From assembly GCA_003550305.1 (NCBI GenBank), contig QKYT01000227.1, positions 97,356-161,355 on the forward strand: a DNA stretch of 64,000 nt, in the 5' to 3' direction. The notes under the pieces are model-generated. The model searched no databases. It had not been told where the DNA came from and was given only the letters and a program-made list of their open reading frames with translations. Positions 49,800 through 59,776 of the stretch are shown here, in pieces; position 1 is the first letter of the stretch; each line of letters opens with the position of its first letter. The position numbers and the translations under genes are program-made. Source of the stretch: Glomus cerebriforme. Lineage: Eukaryota; Glomeromycota; Glomeromycetes; Glomerales; Glomeraceae.

Positions 49800-50220
49800 T
49801 TGTATGACAAAACTGTACTATATAAAAATAGTCAATGGTCCTGAAAGACTACGGTCTTACTAGTTTTACACCATGAAAAGACAAACCAGTTCATCTCAGT
49901 ATAGAACCTTGGTCTTTCAGTTTCAAATTACAAGATCAAAAACTGATAAGTTCATCAATCTCACAATATTTTTAAAACTGATTGGTCTTTATAATTTATA
50001 TAAAGATGACCACTACCAAATTAATTTTATTTAGTAAAAAAAATTGTTTATAATATAAAGACTGGTATGAAGATCTACATCAATCTCAGGACTGGTTCTT
50101 ACTATATCACAGAAAAAAAGACCACAGTCTGGTCCTACAAAATTCTAAAACTGGCAGTCTCAGAACTAAAACAAACCTATAAAATTGTTAACCATTTTTA
50201 GTACTACATCTTAATTGCAT
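49800..50220. repeat. Repeat rich in GGTCTT/AAGACC words
   Basis: About ten copies of GGTCTT, AAGACT, GACCAC or similar words occur in both orientations (for example ATGGTCCTGAAAGACTACGG near 49834 and AAGACCACAGTCTGGTCC near 50124). Such dense inverse short words suggest a non-autonomous element with subterminal binding sites. Exact ends were not found. Confidence 0.4.
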
Positions 50221-50589
50221 ATATATTGGGCAAAAGCATTATGAATTGATATAAAAAAATTTATCATTTCTCTCTATCAGAAACTAAAAATACTTTTATA
50301 TTTATAAACCAGCTTTACCTGTAATTGCAGTCAGATGCATATTTTTTTTTCATAGGTATAAATACATATATAAAAATATGTCTTTATAAGCCTCTATATC
50401 TTCTTTTCTAAGCTTAATAATAGAAGAAGTTTCTTCTTGAATAATGTTAGATATTGTTAAGGATTTTAATACAAAGAAGCTTATCAAATATTTGAAAAAG
50501 AAAAACTTAAAGCTATAGGAGTCTTACTTCAAAATTTTATATAAAGAAGAAATTTTTGACCTTGTATTTTTTTATATAATTAAAAAGGA

Positions 50590-51560
50590 GTTTTGAAGTT
50601 ATGGCTTGAAAGTTGGTTCTGCAATAACACTTGCAAAATTTATCAAAGATCTCAGCCAGAAATTACAAAACTACTTCTTGTTTAAAATTCTTGACAACTT
50701 GAAGAAAATGTTACGTAAAAATAAAGTCAATAAAAAAGATATAACAAACATCAAGCAATTTATTTCTAGTGGGTGATTATTCTTCAGTTAATTTTTTTCA
50801 GATTGGAAATTATATATAATAACTTATTTTTTTCTTTGCAGTCTTCAAAGAGATTAATGATGATTATAAAGTGCTCAATTATTGTATGGAGGATATTATC
50901 TTAAAACTTTCAAATATGAAAACTATGACTAATATAAATGAGGTAATATGCTGTAAATTTATTTTAATAATATTATATATATTAATTATCATAACTAAAA
51001 AACTCACTACTTAAGATATATTTATAATTTTGCAGAAAAACATTTCTAGTGAAGATACAACAAGTAGAGTAAACTATATGATCAAAGGTTTGAAAAATCT
51101 ACTTTGTATCACTAAAGAAAAACTATGCAATATTAAGATTGGATATACTTAGGTAAGTCTATTCATCTTTCCAGTCTATTGGCTTTGAAATAAGAAGACT
51201 AAAGGGTAATGTATTTTATCTCTTAAAATCTGACATAGCTTGAAAACACATTTCAGACAAATAAAAAAAAATGGACTGCAGATCAAGCATTCAGAAATAA
51301 TTATTTTAACTATATTTATGGTATTATGACCACAGATATAAAGTGATATTTTATCATATATACTTCAAATGGTATTTGCTTCACAAGTGGTAGTAAGTAC
51401 CAGATTAATCTTATAAAATCTGCTATTAAAGAAAATTCAGAATTGCTTCGAAACAATGTGAAAAGGGTAATAGGTATAATTGTTGGGTTATTTAAAGAAT
51501 AAGGTTAGTGTTGATAGTTTCCAGCTAGCAAGAAGACTAGAATCAAAAAATTTATTAAAA
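50590..51560 (+). pseudogene. Decayed multi-exon gene, possible PD-(D/E)XK nuclease-like family
   Basis: Four exon-like blocks with preserved splice signals. A: 50597-50770 (SAITLAKFIKDLSQKLQNYF). B: about 50843-50942 (FKEINDDYKVLNYCMEDIIL), followed by GTAATA. C: about 51037-51152 (RVNYMIKGLKNLLCITKEK), followed by GTAAGT. D: 51257-51490 (YGIMTTDIK, stop, YFIIYTSNGI, then LLRNNVKRVIGIIVGLFKE). After a frame change come NKVSVDSFQLARRLE residues. The YGI-T...W-F-I-YTS pattern and the preceding D...E-x-K position resemble the restriction-endonuclease-like domain of large effector-like families in Glomeromycotina. Here the Asp and Glu positions read Asn and Lys, Trp reads TGA and a Gln-like codon reads TAG. 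The family assignment is from memory of pattern only and needs a search. Confidence 0.45.
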
Positions 51561-52442
51561 AATAATATATATCCTGAGCTAAGTTCCAATCTTGTATTTA
51601 TTTTTGTATATATTAATAAAAAATTTTTTTTGGTAAAATCCATTAATAAAATTAACAGGTTAATAGAATAATATACTTATTTTACTAATTTTGAACAATT
51701 ACAATTTAGCTAGAGAAAATTAAGATAGATATCACTGAACTCAATTCTGAAAATACTGATAGAATCGATAGTTTTTCTAACAACAATTTAATTCTCTGTC
51801 TTTGAGTATAAATAAGAAGTTATTGAAGAGTAAAATATCATAAGAAAAGCATTTCTGATAAAATAAGGTATTGTTTTGAATATACTGATGACTGGATTAA
51901 GTTTACAATTATTTTCAATTAAAGAAAAGCATTTTTCAACTCAAATGCTAGAAAATTGATCTTAGTTTTAACATGTTGGCTAGTATTAAAAAAAGCTTTA
52001 AAAACTATCTCAATAGTTTTACAAATGGTAGCAGTAGTTAAGTAGTAATAATTAGATAGGCAAATTCACAGAAAAGGAACTGTCATTTAACAGATTCATT
52101 TTATAACTATTTTGCTCATGTAAGCTTATACTATTCACATTTATTTTAATAATATTAATAAAGTATTTATTGTTATATTAGATTATAATATTTTATATAA
52201 TAGTATAAAAAAAAATTGAGAATAATTACAGAATTTTATATCCTTTTTATATTATACTAATCTGAAAGAAAAATAGCTCAATTAATATACCTAAGGTGAA
52301 TTTTCCTTAAAAATGATTACGTTAATAATTATATTAAATTTCTAGATTTGAAATAGATGTTTGTTTAAAATTTTGAAAAAGATGTTTAAAATTAGTCTAT
52401 TAGAAATGATCATTAAGTATTAAGTTACTTCATTCATTCTAT
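51561..52442. other. A+T-rich relic sequence
   Basis: Stop-rich in all frames. A GAAAAGCATTT word recurs near 51850 and 51925. No gene or defined element seen. Confidence 0.3.
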
Positions 52443-52612
52443 CGGGTTGTTGATTAATTCATTTCTTTATCTTATTAATTTATTGATTGACTCTTTCTTT
52501 CATCTTATTGATCTGTTGATTAATTCTTTTCTTTATGTTATTAATCTGTTAATTGACTTTTTTTTTCATGTTATTGATCTGTTGATTGAGTTTTTCTTCC
52601 ATCTTACTAACT
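52443..52612 (-). repeat. 36-bp minisatellite coding a decayed 12-residue coiled-coil repeat
   Basis: Four to five copies of a unit like ATTGATCTGTTGATTAATTC plus a T/C-rich part (plus strand). Read on minus, it gives repeated INQQINKMKERV-type 12-mers, starting near 52612 with KMEEKLNQQINNMKKKVN. Several Gln codons have become TAA. Likely the end of a decayed coiled-coil gene on the minus strand. Confidence 0.6.
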
Positions 52613-52659
52613 GAACTTTTTATCACTTTTCAAACTTCAAGAATAGAATTAGAGCTCTG

Positions 52660-52800
52660 AATAAATCAAGTCAATTCAGGTCAAGTCATAAGTTGAATCG
52701 AGTTGAGTTAAGTCAAGTCAGCAAAATTTTGACTCATGATCATAAGTCAAATTACAAGTCAGACTTAATTCAACTCATTGACTCATGAGTTCAACTCAAC
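52660..52800. repeat. Foldback-like region of GACTTGA/TCAAGTC words
   Basis: Many short words such as CAAGTCA, GAGTTGAGTT and AACTCATTGACTCATGAGTT occur in both orientations, so the stretch can fold in several ways. Probably a decayed MITE; ends not defined. Confidence 0.35.
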
Positions 52801-52919
52801 CTTTATATATAAATATACAAATATAAATATACAATATATAAGACCAAAAGGAAAAAGAAAAAGAAAAAAAGAAAAAAAAAGAATTAGTTAATTATAATGG
52901 AAAAATACACTTCATCACT

Positions 52920-53830
52920 TCTTTCACATCATTTACCTAAACAAAATTCCATAACCTTTCAACCCAAAAATCCAAACTTACAAAAAGAAAAAGAAAGAAA
53001 TAATTAAAAATAGAATAAAAAAAAAACAAAAACAGAACTTTTCAATATACTGAATTCTGAAAAAGTTTATTAAAATTTCCATTCCAAGGTTTTAAAATTA
53101 GAAGAAACGAACTGAAATTAAAAGATCTAAAAGAACCTACAAAAAAAAATGAAATTTAGTTTTTTTTTATAGAAAAACAAATCATCATCCTAATATTACT
53201 TATCAAACCTAAAAATCTAGAGAACTTACAAAAAAGAAAATAAGAAAATAAGTAAAAGCAAATAAAATAAAACTAACAAGAAAAGCCAATATTGTCAACA
53301 TATTGATATTACCATTTCAAAGTTTAAAGGACGAACCATTCAAGAAAACCTACAAAAAGAAAAAAAAAGTAAAAATAAGTAAGAATAAATTAAAATAAAT
53401 AAAAATGAAAAAAAAATTTTAAATTAACATACCAAATTCTGTAGAAACCTCCTGCTGACCTACATTACCATTCTAAAGATAAAGAACAAACTGATCTAGA
53501 CTTCAGAAAACCTATAAAAAGAAAAAGAAGAGATAAGAATAAATAAGAATAAATTAACATAAATAAAAATGAAAAAAAATATCAAAATAATATACCAATC
53601 CTGTAAAAGTCTGCAGACTGATATTGCTATTCCAAAGTTTGAAGGACGAACTATTCAAGAGAACCTACAAAAGAAATAAAATTAAAGTAAGTATATAATG
53701 AAATAAAATAAAAAAAATAAAATAAAAAAAATAATTTTAACATACCAAATTCTGTAGAATCCTATGACTGATATTGCCATTTCAAAGTTTGAAGAATAAA
53801 CTATTCAAGAGAACCTACAGAAAGAAATAG
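52920..53830 (-). repeat. Tandem array 1 of exon-like units with splice-like borders
   Basis: On the minus strand about seven units, spaced roughly 90-160 bp, each have a T-rich tract ending TTTGTAG or TTTATAG, a 70-80 base exon-like block, and then GTATGTTAAT- or GTATATT-like donors. Acceptor sides lie near 52978, 53138, 53228, 53351, 53513, 53666 and 53816. The best-kept block (about 53662-53593) reads VLLNSSSFKLWNSNISLQTF. Other copies read the same words with Trp as TGA. The repeats thus look like a multiplied exon plus its flanking introns, now decaying. Confidence 0.5.
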
Positions 53831-53842
53831 AATTAAAGTAAG

Positions 53843-54056
53843 TACAGTGGAACCTCTTTATAATCACCAAGTTGGTTACATAGTAAAAAAATCCAAAAAT
53901 GTGACTATAAGGAGTTGTAACTTGTAACTATATAAAGGTTTTTTTATATAATCTTTATATAAGTTAGTTTTTTCAAAGGTGTGATTAACTGATTATATAG
54001 AGGAATTTTATATGATGTGACTATATAGGGTATAACTATATAGAGGTCTGACTGTA
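53843..54056. mobile_element. MITE with TACAGT-type ends
   Basis: About 214 bp bounded by TA. The left end TACAGTGGAACCTCTTTATA and the inverse right end TACAGTCAGACCTCTATATA match in most positions. Internally it repeats TGTGACTATA-like words. Same family type as those at 28277 and 42780. It sits between the two exon-like arrays. Confidence 0.75.
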
Positions 54057-54269
54057 TATAATAAAATAAATAAAAAAATAAATAAAAAAAAAGCACTTAT
54101 TACCAAATAAGCACCATTCCAAAGTTGCAACTTTAAAAAAATTGTTATATTTCAAAAATAACATTTTAAAATCATTACTTCTAATAATTGAAAATTATCA
54201 GATTATCAGATTATCATTAAACTGAACTGTTAATTTTTTTTTTTATTTTTTTTTTTTATGAAAAAAGTA

Positions 54270-54490
54270 ATTTATCACTATGATGATGTATCGCTATCTT
54301 TTCAGTATCACCACAAAATTTTTCCACCCTTACATGACCTTTAAAATTTGTTACCAATATCACACCCTTCCTGTATTCTATTTTTACTATATATTTTAGA
54401 AACAGATTTTTTTTTGGTATGAAAAATCCTATAATCCTATTTATCATACCTTATTTGTTATATGGTTAATTTCTTAATGCCATAATGCTG
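54270..54490 (-). repeat. Dispersed repeat related to 39286-39570
   Basis: The reverse strand matches about 39370-39560 over some 200 bases (shared words TTAAGAAATTAA, ACAAATTTTAAAGGTCATGT and AAAATTTTGTG). An open 63-codon frame on this strand is a by-product. No ends or target duplication could be set. Confidence 0.6.
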
Positions 54491-54569
54491 ACCAAAATCA
54501 TCTGAAGTCTTTAGCTAAAACTTAAATTTTGAAACTTATCAAAATCTAAAGATTAACCCAAAATTTTTA

Positions 54570-55205
54570 ACTAAAACTTATATAAAAAAAAAAAGAAATT
54601 TATTAGTTATATTTTTTTAAAAAAAATAAAAAAAAAAGGTTTAAATTATTAACTTCAAAATTAACCAAAGGCTAATTTAAAGTCTTTAGCTAAAATCTAC
54701 AAAAAAAAAAACATTAAATCCATTTTTAAATTAAAAAAAAAGAATGGTAAATTTCATAAAGAAACTTACTATTTCTTAATTTTTATACCCAAAATGAAAT
54801 TTCAGAAAACCTACAAGAAAAAAAGAAATGTTAATAAATATTTTTATTTTAAAAAAAAATAATAATATTTTAAGTTTTGCAAAAAAACTTACCACTTTAC
54901 ATTTTTACATTTTTATACCTGACTCAAACTGAAGAGATCTACAAGAAAGAGAAAGAAGAAATATTAGTAAACATTTCTATTTAAAAAAAAAAACAAAAAA
55001 AATAGTAAGATTTACAAAGAAATTTACCATTTCTCAATTTCAAATACTGGGCCAAAAGCTGAAGATCTATAAAATAAAACAGAAAGAAATATTAAAATGT
55101 TTCTAAATTTAAAAAAAAAACAAAAAAAATGGTAAGTTTCATGAAAAAACTGACATTTTCTTAATTTCAATACTAGAGTAAGACTGAAGAGATTTACAAA
55201 AGAAA
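54570..55205 (-). repeat. Tandem array 2 of micro-exon-like units, about 127-bp period
   Basis: On the minus strand acceptor-like TTGTAG/TTATAG words stand at about 54577, 54694, 54813, 54939, 55067 and 55194, giving spacings of 117, 119, 126, 128 and 127. Each of the better copies has a block of about 39-46 bases starting ATCTCTTCAG or similar and ending before GTAAGTTT-, GTAAATTT- or GTCAGTTT-like donors. The best block (about 55062-55024) reads SSAFGPVFEIEKW. Blocks of 39 bases would keep frame when skipped or duplicated. Stops appear in other copies. Interpreted as an array of duplicated micro-exons with introns, decayed. Confidence 0.5.
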
Positions 55206-55305
55206 AAAAAAGAAATATTAAATAGTAATGATTTACTGTATAATTCATTTTTGTTATGATGAAAATTTTAAAAATATAAAAATAAGTACTAGATCTACTG
55301 GAATT

Positions 55306-55453
55306 ATATTGTTGTAGCCCAAATCCAAATCAACCCATCGGCCTAAATTATGAAAGTATCGTTGGTACTGTCTTAAGGCATTATTGTAATGGGCCGATGA
55401 TTTAGGCCGATGGGTTGATTTGGGACATGGTAAAATTTGGACTACAACAATAT
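55306..55453. mobile_element. Short MITE/foldback element, about 148 bp
   Basis: Both ends read ATATTGTTGTAG(C/T)CCAAAT inwards. Further inside, CCAAATCAACCCATCGGCCT at 55325-55344 is the exact inverse of AGGCCGATGGGTTGATTTGG at 55404-55423. A near-complete hairpin with a loop of about 60 bases. More G+C than its surroundings, so it is a recent arrival. Target duplication not evident. Confidence 0.75.
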
Positions 55454-56523
55454 CATATACTGAAATTTAATAAATTTTAAAAATTTCTTATTAGATTATT
55501 TAAATAACACATAATTTTACCAAAATTCTAGCAGGAATTTTTTCAGAATTTTTACCAGCCTTAAATTAAGAACAATACTTTAAGTATCATCTTTAGCAAA
55601 CACCTACCGATTGAAGTTTAACCTAAAACTTTTTAATATTATCATATAAATGGTTAAAATTGGCAAAAAATTGGCTCAATTTATTCTGTTTTATTATTGG
55701 CTAAAAACACTAAAAACAAGAAACACGTACTGTACCTAATTATAGATCAGTCCATTTAGTATATTAGCCGGTATTCATGAGGTGATTTTTTTTCATCCAA
55801 ATATACTAGCACACCCCATTTTGAACCGACGAATTTTTATCATTTAGTTTTNAAAAGACTAGACACGATGATAAAACGGAGTGCAGTATAGTTAGTATAG
55901 TTGCGCATCGAGAATCGAGAAAATAGTACTAAAAAAATGTAGATTTTTAAATGACTGATGACCATAAATAAAATACATTTGGTGAGAACCTGAGCATCAT
56001 TTTATTTTTAGTAATTGAAATTATAAAAAAAGTTAATCAGTCTTTATCATGTATTTCTAAAATAAAATACAAATTTGACAGTTTTTCCTGTTGAGCATTC
56101 TTTTTTGTAATGACTTGAATCCGGTTAGTTTTTTACATTTAATATAAATCATTATTAAATCATACGACGTAAATACATTTACTGTATTATGCTTAACCAA
56201 ATTTATGTGACATTTATGTAATTGGCCAGAATAAAAATATTTTTAGGCAATGATTGATTTAATAATGATCAGCAATATACTATAATAAAGCAAAATATAT
56301 AGTAGACATTAAAAAAAAGTAAGAAATTTGTAACTAAATAACGATCATATGAAATCGTATATTTTATTAGAGAACAGAAATTTAATATATTAAAATTATA
56401 TTATTTCTAAACAAAAATACAATAATAAAATTAATGATGTTCGAGCAAAGAAACGAAGTTTCTTTTATAAATAAATAAATAATAATTTAATATCTATTGA
56501 AAACTTTACAAATGTCTTATTAT
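55454..56523. other. Intergenic, no gene seen
   Basis: About 1.1 kb of A+T-rich DNA between the MITE and the 3' end of the minus-strand secreted-protein gene. One N at 55852. No exon chain or RNA gene found. Confidence 0.4.
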
Positions 56524-57054
56524 TTAACTGTAATCACCAGGGATAACAGTACGACATCCTTCAGTACTTTTTCCGGTATCACATTCGTCGGGATTCTTGC
56601 AACAACGAATGCAGTAAATGCCATCATCAGGTTCAACAAGATTGACAAACTTTTCGTATCCTGTGCACAATGCACCTGGTGGAGAACCATCACCTTGGTT
56701 ATCGTATTGACCACCTCCGTCAGTTGGATCCAAACCGAACTTGGTTATGTCCATGGTACCAGTGACTTGAACGTAAGTGTCTGTGGTGACAAAGTGGGCT
56801 GTCTTAATGAAACCGTCGGGGAAGGCGGTGGCACCAGGTGCGTTTGGTGGGTTTGCTTGGGTGCAGTATGGAACAGCATCTGATTCACTTGCACCAATAG
56901 TTTCACCTTGAGTTTTTGGAAGGAAGGAACAGAAAAGTTGTTCACTTTCCACTGTCACATTGAGACCACCTGTGGGAGCCCGACGATATAAAACGGCGGC
57001 ATTTGTAGATGCAATAGCAGCGAGAATGAAAAGAACTCCAGATAATTTAACCAT
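56524..57054 (-). CDS. Small secreted Cys-rich protein
   Basis: Single exon, minus strand, 176 residues. A clear signal peptide (MVKLSGVLFILAAIASTNA) is followed by a mature protein of about 157 residues with eight cysteines, half of them close to the end (YCIRCCKNPDECDTGKSTEG, then CRTVIPGDYS). The middle has Gly/Asp-rich loops (DPTDGGGQYDNQGDGSPPGA). It likely folds by disulphides and acts outside the cell or at the wall. The end region resembles fungal secreted glycoprotein domains with a Cys-Pro-Gly-Asp-Tyr type finish, but I cannot name the family. Codons are much richer in G and C than the surroundings, which fits strong expression. A TATATA word lies at about 57108-57118, 55-65 bases before the start. 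Confidence 0.85.
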   Translation of the reverse strand: MVKLSGVLFILAAIASTNAAVLYRRAPTGGLNVTVESEQLFCSFLPKTQGETIGASESDAVPYCTQANPPNAPGATAFPDGFIKTAHFVTTDTYVQVTGTMDITKFGLDPTDGGGQYDNQGDGSPPGALCTGYEKFVNLVEPDDGIYCIRCCKNPDECDTGKSTEGCRTVIPGDYS

Positions 57055-59308
57055 GTTTATAGTGAAAGAATAATAAAATTGGGATGTATTGAAGTAATAT
57101 GATATGTAAATATATATAAATTTTTTTTTTTTCCTTGGAGTAGAATATTAGATTTATATCCCAAATTCTTGTATGGTTATTTTTCTTTTTTTGAAATTTC
57201 TACGCTCCTTATATATTTAAAATTCGAGTATTCCCGTGAAAATAATTCCATGCCATGAATAGCCTGACCGATAAAGGAGAACAGGTAAATTGTTACATGA
57301 TCTTACAAATTTGGTTAATGATTATTTATCCTTAGTTTCTAAAAATAAATTTTTCAACTTCAATTTTTTATATTGTGACCTCGTATGAATTATTTCCATA
57401 CCAAATTTGGATAATACACTAATTAAATTTTTCTTTTTTTAAAAAGGAGATTTTTTAAGTGTGACGTGAATCTTGCCAAGAAATTTAATTAATTTCGTAT
57501 GACTTCAAGTATTCCTGATTCGTTTATTATGATTTGTGGAGTTTATTTCTAATTTAGATTTCTTTCAAANTCGCTCGTCCCGAANTCGATTTAGGATTTC
57601 GCCGAGAATCAACTTTAATTAGAAAAAATCAACAGCCCTTATGCGTCATTTGAAAAAAAGAACCGAAAACCTGCAATTCAGCCAACTGTGTGTAATGTAA
57701 ATCGACGCTAGTTAATGTTTGTTGATTTTTTTTTTTATATTATGTTGACGATCATGATTGTCACAAATTCTTTTTTACTAAAAATATCAATCAGATAATA
57801 TTAAAAATCCACCCAATTTTGAAACTAAAAAGAACAAAGGTAATTTTTTTATTTTAAAGATTAATTTGTACTTATTAAATTTTTAAATAATTGAAACAAC
57901 GACTCTTTCTTTCAGTAAATATTTAAAATATTGTCGTCTTGTTATATTTTAATAGAATAAATAATATGATAAGGTTTCAAATAACAACAAAAAAAAAGAA
58001 CATGCATTGATGATGCATTAAGATCAAAATCAAACCAAATGTAGAATACAATTATTTTTAACAAAATCGGAAAATTTCCCTAATATAAATATAATTTTAC
58101 ATATGTTAATTAAAAAATATCAAATCAAAATAAAAACATGATTAACCAACCCCAAGTGACTGACAACCAGCATAAATTGTGCATTCATTCCATTCTCGTT
58201 ATTTCTAAAAATAAATCGATGATCTTATGTGGAGTTACATTGAAATGATCCCAACGAATGCTCGTGGTAGAATAAATCTCTTTAAGGTTTTTTGTTTAAA
58301 AGTCTTTCCTTGTTTGAGGCATCATCCGATGTGATTTGCTAGTCGAATGTTTATAGTAGTATGTGAAAATTATCAAATTGTCCTACCATTTATTAATTTT
58401 TTTGACTTAACCATAATAAAATTAGGAACTGTATGTAATTTACTACGTAATCCCAATGCTGCGTCGCACCAATATAAACTGTTGTTTTGTTATGCATTTG
58501 TCTGGGGAATCGCGTTGAGAGCGGGCATTACGATCATGCAAATGAAATTTTTACTACAAAAATAGATTTTTTTGCAGTCTACACATGATCAAATGTAGTA
58601 CAGCAGAAATAAAAAAATGCGGATAATCCCAAATAGTAAAAAAAATAAAGCAAATAATTATAAAGAAAAAAAAACTAAGAAATTAAAAATTGAATTTGAA
58701 ATTTAAACTTTATATTTTTATCTTTTTTTCCTTGTTTACTTTATTCAGCAAATATTTTCGGTTTACTTCTATTACAAGATAATCATAAAGTTTAACAATA
58801 TTTATTAAACGATTTATTCATAGTAATTATATTCATTAAATATCTAAACAAATCCAAGGTCCATTGATTCCCCTCTTTAATCATATTGCTTTTTTTTTCT
58901 TGACCAAAATTTCTTCATTTATTTTAAATACTTAATTTGCAATCTTTTACGGTTATAATCATTAATTTCAATTTAGATTTAAAAAAGTACAGAATAATAA
59001 GTACTGTTGCTCAACCGAACATTAGGGGGGTACCCGTAAATTACAATAATATTGATTATTATATTCTTTTTTTAAACAAACAATCTTTAGGTACAATTTA
59101 ATTTTAAATAAAATTATTTTGTCATAAGTCACATACAGTACATGACAATTTGTAGATCATTTCTCGCCCCTTTAATCTAAAAATACAAAAAATCAGAATA
59201 GCATAATTCCATAATTTAAATTCGTACACGCAGTAAAAAAAAAAAGAATTTTTTTTATTATTAAAAATAAAACTACATATGAAACATATTCGACCCTAGC
59301 GATATTTT
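57055..59308. other. Intergenic, no gene seen
   Basis: About 2.25 kb. Ns at 57570 and 57586. The plus-strand frame at 58347-58565 (72 codons) has a more balanced composition at its end but no recognisable motif. Nothing else was found. Confidence 0.35.
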
Positions 59309-59776
59309 TTAAATACATTCTCTTTTGTGCCTTGGCCAGTCCTCTTTTTGACAATCCTTGCCACAATAATATACTAATTTACATTTACTACATTTCATGC
59401 TACAGCTCTTCTTGCATATTTTACATACACCCTCAATTACGCATATGTGCGGTCTCTTGAGCTGTTCACCCTGAACAAATTTTTTGCATTTAAGACATTT
59501 CCATGCGTGTGGTGGTTCATTCTGAAAACAGAACTCGCGGTCATAGAAACGTAGCACCTTCTTCGCATGTTCGATCTCTTCTTCTCCTTCATCGGGTGGG
59601 AGCATTTGTATTTCCCAGCAACAGGGGCAAATTCCGGTCATTTCTTGGTATTCGCGCCTACTAGGCTCGTTTGGAAATTTTTGAGGTGACTCTCCACAAC
59701 ACATGCATTTCTTGAAACCGTCAATGGTGTGATCATACGGAAAACCAGCATCAACAATATCCAAACGTTTGGACAT
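59309..59776 (-). CDS. MYND-type zinc-finger protein with extra Cys clusters
   Basis: Single exon, minus strand, 155 residues. The C-terminus is a MYND zinc finger: CKICKKSCSMKCSKCKLVYY, then CGKDCQKEDWPRHKRECI, with the C-x2-C, C-x2-C, C-x3-C and H-x3-C ligands all present. MYND fingers bind proline-rich peptides. The N-terminal half has two more paired cysteine groups, CMCCGES and CPCCWEI, plus CLKCKKF, likely a second zinc site of the type found in bacterial CPCC domains. The start MSKRLDIVDAGFPYDHTIDG directly precedes the first cluster and seems complete. Function beyond protein binding unknown. Confidence 0.82.
   Translation of the reverse strand: MSKRLDIVDAGFPYDHTIDGFKKCMCCGESPQKFPNEPSRREYQEMTGICPCCWEIQMLPPDEGEEEIEHAKKVLRFYDREFCFQNEPPHAWKCLKCKKFVQGEQLKRPHICVIEGVCKICKKSCSMKCSKCKLVYYCGKDCQKEDWPRHKRECI

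Noticed and set aside
58347..58565. 72-codon plus-strand frame
   Set aside because: No motif, starts in A+T-rich spacer, no splice partners; not enough to call a gene.
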